Of a stretch of DNA of 64,000 nt, positions 1 through 9,159 are shown piece after piece. Every line of letters begins with the position of its first letter. Position 1 is the stretch's first letter. Source of the DNA: Hankyongella ginsenosidimutans. GTDB lineage: Bacteria > Pseudomonadota > Alphaproteobacteria > Sphingomonadales > Sphingomonadaceae. The stretch spans positions 1 through 64,000 of the forward strand of contig NZ_CP039704.1 of the NCBI RefSeq assembly GCF_005144965.1, read 5' to 3'. The translations under genes and the position numbers were made by a program. The notes beneath the pieces were generated by a model. The model saw only the letters and a list, made by a program, of their open reading frames with translations, was not told the origin of the DNA and ran no database searches.

Positions 1-2382
1 ACGATCACCCAGGGCGGCAAGACCATCAAGGCGCGCCACCGAGGCGGAGCCGGTGACCGGCGTCGCCCGGCTCGACCTCGCCAGCATGCCGGCGGCAGGG
101 GCCGCAACCATCCGCATCGCCTATACCGCGCCGTACCGGGAAGGCGCGGAGGGCCTCTATCGCACTGAGGTCGCCGGCAAATGGTACGGCTTCACCCAGA
201 TGGAGCCGATCGACGGCCGTCGCATGTTCCCGAGTTTCGATGAGCCGCGCTTCAAGACGCCGTTCACCGTCTCGGTCAGCACGCCGACCGGCAACAAGGT
301 GGTCGCCAATGCGCCGCTGGCGAAGACAACGCCGCAGAACCACGGCATGACCCTTTTCAGCTTCGCGCCGACCAAGCCCCTGCCACACTACCTCGTGGCG
401 CTGGCGGTCGGTCCGCTCGATATCGTCGAGGGGCTATTCCCCAGCGCCGTGCGCAAGACGGCGGTGCCGTTCCGCGGCGTCGCCACCGAAGGCCAGGGCT
501 CACGCCTTGCCTACGCCCTTCAGCACACGCCGAAGCATGTGGCGCTGCTGGAGGACTATTTCGGCATCCCTACCCATACGAAAAGCTGGACATCATCGCC
601 TCGCCGCAAATGGGCGGCGCGATGGAGCTGGTGCCATCATTTACAACGACAACCTGATCCTGCTGAACCCGAACGCGCCGATCCAGCAGCAGCGGTCGTT
701 CGGGATCGTCAGCGCGCACGAACTGGCGCACCACTGGTTCGGCGATCTGGTGACGCCGGCCTGGTGGACCGACATCTGGCTGAACGAGAGTTTTGCCGAA
801 TGGATGGGTGTGAAGGCCAGCCACCTCTGGCGACCCGACCTCGGCATCTCGACCGGCCTGACTGCGGATGCGCTGGGCGCAATGAGCATCGACTCGCGCA
901 AGGCCGGCCGGCCAATCTACCAGCCAGTCACCGACAACACCCAGATCGCCAGCACCTTCGACGGCATCACCTACGAAAAGCGCCGGCGTGCTGGCGATGA
1001 TCGAAAGCTACATGGGGCCAGAGAGTTCCAGGCCGGCGTGCGCAAGCATCTGCGCGCGCATGCGCATGGAAACGCCACTGCCAGCCAGTTCTTCGCCGCC
1101 ATGGCGGATGCCGCCGGCGACCCGCAGGTGCTGAGCGCTTTCAAATCCTTCATCGAGCAGGAAGGCGTGCCACTGGTGACCGTCGCACGCAGCGCCGACG
1201 GCAAGCAACTGACCCTGCGTCAGGCGCGGTACCGCCCGGTCGGCTCGGCCATTCAGCCCGGCCAGACCTGGGTCATCCCGTTCTGCGCCAAATTCTACGC
1301 CGGCGCGCAATCGACCAAGACCTGCACGATCATGACCGGCACTGAGGCGACGCTCGCGGTCCCTGCGGGCTTCGAGCAGGCGGCCGTGATGCCGAATGCG
1401 GACGGCGCGGGCTACTATCGGTTTGCGCTCGGTGCCGACGATCAGGCGAAACTGCTGGCGCTCGGCGTTCAACTGCCGGACCGCGAGGCCCTGGCGCTCG
1501 CACAGCCTGCAGGCCGCCTTCGACGCCAACGTGACGACGTTCGACGCGCTGGGCGCGGCTGCACAGGCGCTGGTCGGCCACAAGGAGCGCCGCGCCGCGC
1601 TCTGGCTACCGGGAAGCCTGGCCGAACTGGACCGCCAGACGCTCTCTGGCGCGGCATCCGCCGCCCTGAAGGCCCGGATCGGCGGCATGCTGAAGCCGGA
1701 ACTGGCGAAGCTCGGCTTCGATCCCCGTGCCGGTGCGCACCGCAGCGAACCAGCCGACCGGCAGGCCTTGCGCCAGACGCTGGTCGCCGGGCTGTTTTTC
1801 GATGCTGAAGACGACGGCATCACAAAACCCTGGCGGATGCCGCGCAAACCTCGCTGGCCAACGCCGATGCGCTGGATGTCGGCTTCCGCGCCACCGCCTG
1901 GTCGGCTGGCGTGAAGGCGCTCGGCAAGCCGTTCGCCAGCCAGCTCGCCGCCCGGCTGCTCGAGGGCAAGGACAGCTATGAGCGCGCCCATGCCGCCTTC
2001 GCGCTCGGCCACACGCAGGACCTGGCGCTCGCTGCGGAAATGCGCGCTCTGGCACTCGACAAGCGCCTGCGCTTCCAGGAGTCGCTCTCGATCATCGGCA
2101 GCCAGTTCGAGGGGCCGGCGACACGCAGCGCAGCCTGGGCCTGGTTCAAGGAGAACGCCAGCGTGATGTTCGACCGCCTGCCCGGGTTCAGCCAGCCGCG
2201 CCTGATCGAGATCGCGCAGGGCTTCTGCACGCCGGAGCAGCGGGCGACGTCGCCAGCTTCTTCCCGGCCTGGATCGCCAAGCTCGGCGGCGGCAAGCTGG
2301 AACTCGAGCGCACGCTGGATCGATCGACCTGTGCCTCGCCCGCAAGGCGGCCCATGGGGCAGAACTTGCCAGCCTGAACTAA
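1..2382 (+). CDS. M1-family zinc aminopeptidase, 5' end cut off, frameshifted
   Basis: Metallo-aminopeptidase that removes N-terminal residues from peptides. The window opens inside the gene. The zinc motif HELAHHWF begins at 717, and the glutamate of NESFAEW follows at about 790, which is the HExxH-x18-E signature of family M1. The exopeptidase motif GAMEN is visible as GAME near 630 and then loses bases. Homologous text jumps frame near 567 (a C run one short), 634, 980, 1015, 1500, 1840 and 2245. The second half is a helical ERAP1_C-like domain that ends LASLN-stop. About 794 codons are present against roughly 850-880 in the family, so some 60-80 N-terminal residues lie outside. The breaks are probably sequence errors, but real decay cannot be excluded. 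Confidence 0.85.
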
Positions 2383-2408
2383 GGCTGCGGCAAGAGGGAC
2401 GATGCGGC

Positions 2409-3484
2409 ATGACAGATTTTGATATCTCCACCATGCCGCCGCCGTTCGCGCCGGGCGGGCCTAATCCGCGTGAGCGCGGCGGCGGCCACCATGCGGGTCA
2501 CGCAGGCGAACCCTGCAAGAACTGCGATACCGTGCTGCGGGGAATACTGCCATGCCTGCGGCCAGCCGGGACATCTGCACCGCACCGCGTTTGCGGTGTT
2601 CGAGGACTTCATCCACGGCATCGCCCATCTGGACGGCCGGACCTGGAAGACCCTGCCGCGCCTCGTCTTCCAACCCGGCCGGCTGACCCGCGAGTATATC
2701 GAGGGCAAGCGCGCCCGCTATGTGCCGCCGATGGCGCTGTTCCTGTTCACCATCTTCACCATGTTCATCGTGTTCGCCTTCACCGGCGGCCCGGCGGAGG
2801 TCAATCCGGTGGCGGGGGTGCAAAATGGCGTCGCGCAAAACCCATGAGTCCGGCGGACAAGGCTCAGGCCCGCGCAGACCTTCAGAGGGAGCTGGAAAGC
2901 CAAAGCCTCAGGCGACAAGATCGGCGCAGGCGCCTGAGCGGCATCGACGGCCTCGACATCACCGACGCCGGAAGCGACGAAAACCTTGTCGATCTGCTGA
3001 AGAAATCGATGAAAGCGGGCAAGCTCAATGTCAGAACCGGTAACGCACACTGGGACGATAAAATAAAACACAAGATGGAAAACCCGGACCTGCTGATCTA
3101 CAAGCTGCAGAACACCGCCTATAAATTCTCGTTTCTGCTGGTGCCGATCTCCGCGCCGTTCATCTGGCTGATGTTCGCCTGGCGGCGTGGGTTTCGCCTG
3201 TACGATCACGTGGTGTTTTCGCTGTATTCGCTGTCCTTCATGTCCATCCTGTTCATTCTTGCCACCTTGCTGAACCGACTCGGCGACTATCTGCCCATTC
3301 CCGACAATGCGTGGCTGGCGCTGTTTTTGCACCGGTCGTGCACATCTATGCGCAGTTGATGGGGGCCTATCGGCTCGGCTGGTTCGGCGCGCTCTGGCGC
3401 ACCGGCTACGTGACCATGATCATGGCCCCGATCGCCATCACCCTGTTCATCGTCGCCATTTTCCTGCTCGGCGCGCTCGGGTGA
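2409..3484 (+). CDS. DUF3667 membrane protein, frameshifted
   Basis: Protein of unknown function with a short N-terminal zinc-ribbon-like pair (CKNC, then YCHACGQ about 12 residues later) followed by several membrane segments, the arrangement of the DUF3667 family. The ATG at 2409 is followed by [13 protein letters not shown]. Frame changes at a G run near 2540 (one G short), around 2845-2860, and again near 3335. After these the text continues through hydrophobic helices to FLLGALG-stop. Reassembled length is about 355 residues. Membrane segments lie around 2730-2800, 3120-3180, 3205-3275 and 3410-3480. It runs towards tRNA-Pro on the other strand. Function is not known. Confidence 0.7.
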
Positions 3485-3491
3485 TGGGCGG

Positions 3492-3569
<78 letters not shown>

Positions 3570-3659
3570 ACACGACCGGCTGTAACGGGGTGCGCTGCCG
3601 ATTGCAACGCCCGGCGCAGGCGCTAAAACGGTCGGGTCGCTGAATCCGGGAGTTAAGCG

Positions 3660-4050
3660 TTGGCCTATTATCTGGTGAAGTCGGAGCCGGACGCCTGGTC
3701 CTGGGAGCAACAGTGCGCCGGCGGCGACGTGCCCTGGAGCGGCGTCAGGAACCCGCAGGCGCTGGGCACCATGCGCCAGATGCAGGTGGGGACGAAGCCT
3801 TCTTCTACCATTCCAACGTCGGCAAGGAGATCGTCGGGCTGGTGCGGGTCACCCGCAGCTACCCGGACCGGACGAAATCCGGCCTGGTTGACGTGCGGGC
3901 GGTCGGCCCCTGCCCCGCCCGGTTTCGCTCGCCGCCATCAAGGCCGAGCCGCGCCTTGCCCATATCGGCCTGGTCCGCCAGTCCCGCCTCTCCGTCATGC
4001 CGCTCGACGATGCCGCCGCCGCCCTGCTCAGGCAGATGGGCGGACTGTAG
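3660..4050 (+). CDS. EVE-domain protein, frameshifted
   Basis: Small EVE-domain protein (PUA-like fold, thought to bind modified nucleotides). The start is TTG at 3660 and gives MAYYLVKSEPDAWSWEQ, the typical EVE N-terminus. The middle (FYHSNVGKEIVGLVRV) and the end (AHIGLVRQSRLSVMPL, then LLRQMGGL-stop) are conserved. Frame is lost near 3790 (a base missing before DEAFFYH) and again near 3915. Corrected length is about 130 residues, normal for stand-alone EVE proteins. Its TAG stop overlaps the GTG of the next gene by one base. Confidence 0.8.
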
Positions 4051-4544
4051 TGGCCGCTTCATGGCTGCCGGCAATCGTCACTGCAGTGCTTCTTGCGACT
4101 TCGCATGAAGCGTCCGGGCAGGATGAAGAACGCACGCCCCTTGCGCCATGCCTCAGTTTATCGCCGCTTGATGCCACACCGCTTGAAGCACACCGCTACC
4201 TGGGCAAGGACTTTGCCGAGGTCGATGCCCATAGTATTTTCGCGACCGAGATCGGCAAGCTTCCCGTGAGCACCCTCATTACAGCGCATACTTATGTGCT
4301 GATACTTAAAATCAAGCGGTTCGAGACCTCAGGCTACATTGGGTTCGGAAAGCATGCCGCGGGCGAAGTTACTGCATCGGTTACTGATCGTGCCGGCGCG
4401 CACGTCGATCAATTCTCGACTACGTGCTTCGCCAAAGCCATTGACGATCGCAAGCCCGGATACACGATCCGCTCTGCTGCCAGATTATGCCTTCTTGACG
4501 CAGGCAAGGCGCTCGCAAGCTGGCTTGGCGAGCGCCTTGGGTAA
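4050..4544 (+). CDS. Hypothetical exported protein
   Basis: Intact 164-codon frame. I chose the GTG at 4050, which overlaps the EVE stop, because it yields a clear signal peptide (a hydrophobic run WLPAIVTAVLLATS followed by a small-residue cleavage region). The mature part is polar, with two cysteines in conserved-looking positions and a short C-terminal Cys. I do not recognise the family. The one-base overlap suggests co-translation with the EVE gene. Likely periplasmic. Confidence 0.55.
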   Translation: MAASWLPAIVTAVLLATSHEASGQDEERTPLAPCLSLSPLDATPLEAHRYLGKDFAEVDAHSIFATEIGKLPVSTLITAHTYVLILKIKRFETSGYIGFGKHAAGEVTASVTDRAGAHVDQFSTTCFAKAIDDRKPGYTIRSAARLCLLDAGKALASWLGERLG

Positions 4545-4776
4545 CCTGCATGTGGCGCGAAGTAGAAACGCCGCAAACCTTTACGAACCGGTGAGACCGA
4601 CTAACATATTTACATACTGATGGCATTTGGGTAAAAAATTTATACATTTTTCAATAGCATTGGATCAATAGACAGCTTGCAAAAGATAAATCTTATTAAT
4701 AACCTATACAGTTACGCGTTGGCAAAAAATAACAGCTACCCATACAGATGATGCATGGGCAAACATGAGGCAAGAA

Positions 4777-5197
4777 ATGAAAAAAAATATAATAATCGCC
4801 ACGTTTTTACTTAATTTTTCCATGAATCCAGCCTTTGCAGAGGAGCAAAAAATAATCTGACTCATGGGCAAGTTCAAATTACACTTAAGGTTGGGGAAAC
4901 AACCCAGCTTGATGTTATCAACACATTTGGTTCACCTAATATAACAACCATAGATGGTTCTGGACAAAAGTGTGGGTTTACAATAGACACGCTACTGTTT
5001 CAGAACAGAATAACTCTTCGTTTTCAATAGGCCTCCTTTTTGGAGGTGCTGGTGAGCCGCTGGCCGGTGGAACTGGCGGAGGGATTGGAAAATCAAAATC
5101 AGGCTTTGAACAGACTACTCGAGAAATGACACTGATTATAAAATTTGACAAAAACAAAATTGTAAGTGACTTTAAAAGTAGAAGTAGTTCATTTTGA
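4777..5197 (+). CDS. BamE/SmpA-like small exported protein, frameshifted, AT-rich
   Basis: Signal peptide MKKNIIIATFLLNFSMNPAFA at 4777, then a segment with the BamE/OmlA logic (QITLKVGETTQLDVINTFGSPNITT, a Gly-Ser-Pro turn, then W-Y at the strand end: KVWVYNRH). It closes with a glycine-rich loop and a TLIIKFDKNKIV strand. Frame breaks fall inside an A run near 4845 and near 4970. Composition is much more AT-rich than the neighbours, which suggests recent acquisition. Paired small exported proteins of this kind occur in scattered bacteria; the pair's function is unknown to me. Confidence 0.5.
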
Positions 5198-5228
5198 CCA
5201 ACAAGGGGAGACGGAATGTGACTTTAAA

Positions 5229-5720
5229 ATGAACAAAAATAAAAATTGCAGGCATTTTACTTTTTATTTCACCTCTAATAGCGTGCGAATCCACTAATAC
5301 AGTAAGGCCTAATACTTTAAGTGGACTGCAGTTACAGCAGTTACAGCAGAGAGATATGAGGTAAAAAGAAGTAGTATTTGCTTCTGTGGTTAGCGTACTG
5401 CAAGATACTGGATATATAATTGAGGCTGCTGATTTGCAGACTGGTCTCATTACTGCTAAAAGTCCCAGCTCAAGCAATCTAACTTATAATCCATTTTAGG
5501 ATTTGGCCGAAAAAATAAATCAACACGAGTTTCCGCATTCATTGAATCACTTAATGGAATAGTCACAAAAGTCAGATTAAATTTCGTATCTGCAGAAGGA
5601 AAATCGCAGGGATATGGCCTCAATAGTCAAGTAGATACACCCATAGAAGATGCTGCTGTTTATAGAAACGCCTTTGAGAAAATAGAAAGTTCTATATTTA
5701 TTAGACAGTCTACACAATGA
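5229..5720 (+). CDS. Probable lipoprotein with LQDxGY motif, broken, AT-rich
   Basis: Partner of the preceding gene. With one A restored in the run at 5241-5245, the start reads MNKNKKIAGILLFISPLIAC, a lipoprotein signal with Cys. It continues to LQLQQLQQRDM, an in-frame TAA at about 5363, then VVSVLQDTGYIIEAADLQTG with LITAK after it, a further break near 5499, and a C-terminus ending SSIFIRQSTQ-stop. The Q-rich stretch, the VLQD-G-(F/Y)-I segment and the C-terminal F-I-R pattern match a family of uncharacterised outer-membrane-type lipoproteins found next to BamE-like proteins. At least three lesions; I cannot tell decay from sequencing error. Confidence 0.4.
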
Positions 5721-5781
5721 ATTTTACTTTACATCGTGATGACTTTATGTTGACTTGTGCGCCATCGCGTGTTTAGCTGTG

Positions 5782-5815
5782 CCGCTCACCCAGATCTGGA
5801 GAAAGTGGTGAGCGG
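5782..5815. repeat. Hairpin between the lipoprotein pair and the IS copies
   Basis: Perfect 9-bp stem: CCGCTCACC at 5782-5790 pairs with GGTGAGCGG at 5807-5815 across a 16-base loop. No T run follows, so it is not a convincing intrinsic terminator. The rest of 5721-5926 holds nothing I can identify. Confidence 0.45.
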
Positions 5816-5923
5816 ATCGTGGTTTTGTCCGAGTTCACCACGAGTGGACTTTACATAGCCTACTCCAGTAAGGGTCGGAATGACGATCCCATCCAATGTC
5901 ATCAGACTCTATTTGCTATGATA

Positions 5924-6689
5924 CTAGGCCGTGGACTCATTAGCTGCGATCCATAGGCGAGTTGAGAAGAGTTTGGCAGCGGCGAGGAAGTTGTCGGCGC
6001 GTTTGTCGTATCGCGTGGCCAAGCCTCTGGCGTGCTTGAGTTTTCCGAAGAAGCGCTCGATCAGGTTGCGATAGCGGTAGAGGAAGGAGCTGAAGGCGAA
6101 GCCCTTCTTGCGGTTGGCCTTTGGCGGGATGTTGGCGAAGCTGCCGCGCGCCTCGACCTTGTCGCGGATGGCGTCGCTGTCATAGGCCTTGTCGGCGAGG
6201 AAAATGCTGCCTTCCGGCACGACCTCGAGCAGCGGATCGGCCTGTTGGCAATCGCTCGCCTGTCCTTCGGAGAGGTGCAACTCGACCGGTAATCCCCGGC
6301 CATCGACCAGCGCGTGGATCTTGGTCGTCAGACCGCCCCGGAACGTCCCATGCAGCGATTTGGGTCCCCTTTTAGGGTCGCACCGTGCTGGTGGACCCGG
6401 ATCGAGGACTGTCGATCATCACCAGTTCGCCGTCGAAAGCCCGGGAAACCGCCGCCAGAAGCCGATCCCACACCCCCGCCTTGCGCCAGCGCACGAACCG
6501 GTTGTAACAGGTCGTGTAAGGCCCATAGCGCTCGGGAATATCAGCCCAGGGACTGCCCGTGCGAAAGCGCCACAATATCCCGTTGATGACCCGCCGATCA
6601 TCCACCCGAGGCACGCCACGGCTCTTGTTCGGAAGCAACGGCTCAATCACCGACCACTCGAAATCTGTCAGGTCAAAACGACGGCGCAT
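5924..6689 (-). CDS. IS5-family transposase, copy 1, frameshifted
   Basis: DDE transposase beginning MRRRFDLTDFEWSVIEPLLP at 6689. The helix-turn-helix-like N-terminal half runs to the first catalytic region. After that come LADKAYDSDAI and the signature Y-(2)-R-(3)-E-(6)-K (YRNLIERFFGKLK). An extra base near 6374 (in CCCTTTTAGGG) breaks the frame after STVRP. Copy 2 lacks that base. The reading frame ends NESTA-TAG, and the TAG is built from the flanking CTAG target, not from the element itself. Reconstructed length is about 255 residues. Confidence 0.85.
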
Positions 6690-6761
6690 ATCCAGGCTCC
6701 TTTCCCGAACCTTGAATCAATCACTTGCCGTCCGCGCAAGCCAGTTTATGAGTTTACGGCC
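5927..6761 (-). mobile_element. IS5-family (IS427-like) insertion sequence, copy 1
   Basis: 835-bp element. Ends GGCCGT...ACGGCC form imperfect inverted repeats (left GGCCGTGGACTCAT, right GGCCGTAAACTCAT on the other strand). The left flank is CTAG (5924-5927), with the element's first G being the last base of that tetranucleotide. A second, nearly identical copy follows after a single T. Differences between the copies are four small indels (1, 1, 1 and 3 bases) and a few substitutions. Confidence 0.9.
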
Positions 6762-7519
6762 TGGCCGTGGACTCATAGCTGCGATCCATAGGCGAGTTGA
6801 GAAGAGTTTGGCAGCGGCGAGGAAGTTGTCGGCGCGTTTGTCGTATCGCGTGGCCAAGCCTCTGGCGTGCTTGAGTTTTCCGAAGAAGCGCTCGATCAGG
6901 TTGCGATAGCGGTAGAGGAAGGAGCTGAAGGCGAAGCCCTTCTTGCGGTTGGCCTTTGGCGGGATGTTGGCGAAGCTGCCGCGCGCCTCGACCTTGTCGC
7001 GGATGGCGTCGCTGTCATAGGCCTTGTCGGCGAGGAAAATGCTGCCTTCCGGCACGACCTCGAGCAGCGGATCGGCCTGTTGGCAATCGCTCGCCTGTCC
7101 TTCGGAGAGGTGCAACTCGACCGGTAATCCCCGGCCATCGACCAGCGCGTGGATCTTGGTCGTCAGACCGCCCCGGAACGTCCCATGCAGCGATTTGGGT
7201 CCCCTTTTGGGTCGCACCGTGCTGGTGGACCCGGATCGAGAACTGTCGATCATCACCAGTTCGCCGTCGAAAGCCCGGGAAACCGCCGCCAGAAGCCGAT
7301 CCCACACCCCGCCTTGCGCCAGCGCACGAACCGGTTGTAACAGGTCGTGGGCCCATAGCGCTCGGGAATATCAGCCCAGGGACTGCCCGTGCGAAAGCGC
7401 CACAATATCCCGTTGATGACCCGCCGATCATCCACCCGAGGCACGCCACGGCTCTTGTTCGGAAGCAACGGCTCAATCACCGACCACTCGAAATCTGTCA
7501 GGTCAAAACGACGGCGCAT
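6717..7519 (-). CDS. IS5-family transposase, copy 2, frameshifted
   Basis: Same transposase as copy 1, starting at 7519. It carries a 3-base in-frame loss in the YGP-TTCYN region and a one-C loss near 7310 that breaks the frame before WDRLLAAVS. Downstream it is intact through GGLTTKIHALVDG, LADKAYDSD and ERFFGKLK. Because a T is missing near 6776, the frame misses its target-derived stop and reads across the junction into copy 1 as far as 6717. Each copy is intact where the other is broken, so a consensus active transposase can be written from the two. Confidence 0.85.
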
Positions 7520-7591
7520 ATCAAGGCTCCTTTCCCGAACCTTGAATCAATCACTTGCCGTCCGCGCAAGCCAGTTTATGAGTTTACGGCC
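6763..7591 (-). mobile_element. IS5-family (IS427-like) insertion sequence, copy 2
   Basis: 829-bp direct repeat of the first copy, separated from it by one T. The right end ACGGCC is followed by TAG, so CTAG again spans the boundary (7591-7594). The junction between copies reads GGCC-T-GGCCGT; a single missing A would restore CTAG there too. That fits two elements sharing a target tetranucleotide, or a tandem duplication. Confidence 0.9.
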
Positions 7592-7724
7592 TAGGATACA
7601 CGGAGTGACCAAAACCTAGAAGCTTCGCACCTACGTAGCCGCTCCCCAGGCGGCGTTGCTTTTCCGGCTGTTTGCTGCGGGAGCGATGCGGTAGAGCGTG
7701 GAGGAAATTCCTGCAGGCCGCCTC

Positions 7725-8222
7725 ATGACCGCGAACCCCGTCGACCTTGCGCACATCATCCAATTGGCGATTGCGCCGGTGTTTCTGCTCGCCGGCATCG
7801 GATCGATGCTGAACGTCATGAGCGTCCGGCTTGGCCGCGTGATCGATCGCGCCCGTATCCTGGAGGAGCGCGCGGTGGTCTATCATGGCCATCTGCCGGA
7901 GGACCTGCGGCTGGAATTGCAGGTGCTCAGCCGGCGCATGACGCTGGCGCACAGCGCCATCAGCCTGGGCACGGCCTCTGCCCTGTTCGTCTGCGTGCTG
8001 GTCGCCCTGCTGTTTCTCTCCGGCCTGACCGGCAGCAACCTGGGGCGCCTGGTCGCCGTCGCCTTCATTCTGGCGATGAGCCTTTTGGCGCTTGGCCTCA
8101 CCCTGTTCCTGATCGAGATGTATATCGCCACCCGCTCCGTGCGCGTGCGCCGCGACCTGCTCATGGAGGCGCACGCGACGCGGACTGACGATCCTGCACC
8201 GCCGCCAACAGGGAGGGACTGA
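7725..8222 (+). CDS. DUF2721 membrane protein
   Basis: Intact. Small integral membrane protein of the DUF2721 family: a first helix IIQLAIAPVFLLAGIGSML, then a conserved charged segment (NVMSVRLGRVIDRARILEER), and two more helices in the C-terminal half. I take the ATG at 7725; an in-frame GTG at 7698 would add nine residues but would sit on the GGAGG that could serve as its ribosome site. The next gene starts four bases after the stop, so the two are probably co-transcribed. Biochemical function unknown. Confidence 0.7.
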   Translation: MTANPVDLAHIIQLAIAPVFLLAGIGSMLNVMSVRLGRVIDRARILEERAVVYHGHLPEDLRLELQVLSRRMTLAHSAISLGTASALFVCVLVALLFLSGLTGSNLGRLVAVAFILAMSLLALGLTLFLIEMYIATRSVRVRRDLLMEAHATRTDDPAPPPTGRD

Positions 8223-8225
8223 GCG

Positions 8226-9076
8226 ATGAAGTGGCGCAACGCACGGCAAAGCGACAACATCGAGGACCGGCGCGGCCAGCCGGGTCGGCGCATGGCCGGT
8301 CTGCCGCTCGGCGGCAAGGGCGGCCTGCTGGGGCTGGTGGTCATCATCGGGATCTCGATGCTGCTGGGGGTTAATCCGCTGCAGGTGCTGAGCGGGCTGG
8401 AGGGCGCGGCGTCGCAGGACGTCGCGGCACCCCGGTCGACGCGCAGGCGGAGCAGCCGCAGGTCGAATTCGCCTCCCGCGTGCTGGGGACACGGAAGATG
8501 TCTGGGGTCAGATCCTGCCGAGTTACCAGCCCGCAACCCTCGTGCTCTACCGGGCGCAGACACCGACCGCCTGCGGTCCGGGCGCGGCATCGGCCGGCCT
8601 TCTACTGCCCCGGCGACAGGAAGGTGTATCTGGATCTGTCATTCCTCGAAGAACTGCAAAGCCGCTTCGGCGCGCCGGGCGATTTTGCCGCCGCCTACGT
8701 CATCGCCCACGAAGTCGGCCACCATGTCCAGACCCTGACCGGCATCTCCGGGAAAGTCCGGCAGGCGCAGCAGGGTGCCGACGAACGCACGGCCAACGTC
8801 CTGCAGGTGCGCATGGAACTGCAGGCGGACTGCTATGCCGGCGTCTGGGCACACCATGCCGAGGGGCGCAACCTCCTGGAAGCCGGCGACGTGCAGGAAG
8901 CGATGGGTGCGGCTGCCGCTGTCGGTGACGACACGTTGCAGAAGCAGGCAACCGGCCGTGTGGTGCCGGATGCCTTTACCCATGGTTCAGCGGCGCAGCG
9001 CCAGCGCTGGTTCATGGCCGGCTACCAGAACGGAAATCCGAACGCCTGCGATACCTTTGCCGCGCGAGCCCTCTAG
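8226..9076 (+). CDS. YpfJ-type neutral zinc metallopeptidase, frameshifted
   Basis: Membrane-anchored protein of the YpfJ/KPN_02809 neutral zinc metallopeptidase family. N-terminus [17 protein letters not shown], one transmembrane segment ([16 protein letters not shown]), then the peptidase domain with HEVGHH near 8710 and the downstream glutamate in [12 protein letters not shown]. Frame breaks at about 8430, 8500 and 8600 separate the anchor from the catalytic part; the catalytic part itself is intact. Corrected length is about 285 residues, normal for the family. The TAG stop (9074-9076) lies at the outer edge of a palindromic repeat. Confidence 0.85.
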
Positions 9077-9145
9077 ACCTTGATCGTTTCAGATTGAATC
9101 AATCTGAAACGTGAATCATGGTCTAAATTGTTGATAAGAGCCTGT
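9073..9145. repeat. Palindromic intergenic repeat (hairpin A with spacer)
   Basis: Core palindrome at 9085-9111: CGTTTCAGATTGA and its complement around one central base. Outer arms CTAGACC / GGTCTA follow, then a spacer ending AAGAGCCTG. The same sequence is found inverted at 34881-34953. It lies between convergent ypfJ and putA genes. Confidence 0.85.
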
Positions 9146-9159
9146 TAAAGCCCGTTGCT

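Noticed and set aside
1008..2345. Long open frame antisense to the M1 aminopeptidase (about 445 codons)
   Set aside because: High-GC codon structure creates long opposite-strand frames; its text is Arg/Ala/Pro-rich without domain-like patterns, while the plus strand has clear M1 homology. The same applies to long frames opposite argH (41704-43275), ntrB (56477-57631) and glpK (25715-26707).
6717..7519. Programmed frameshifting between two overlapping transposase frames
   Set aside because: The breaks fall at different places in the two copies, and each is whole where the other is broken, so they are indels and not a conserved slippery site.
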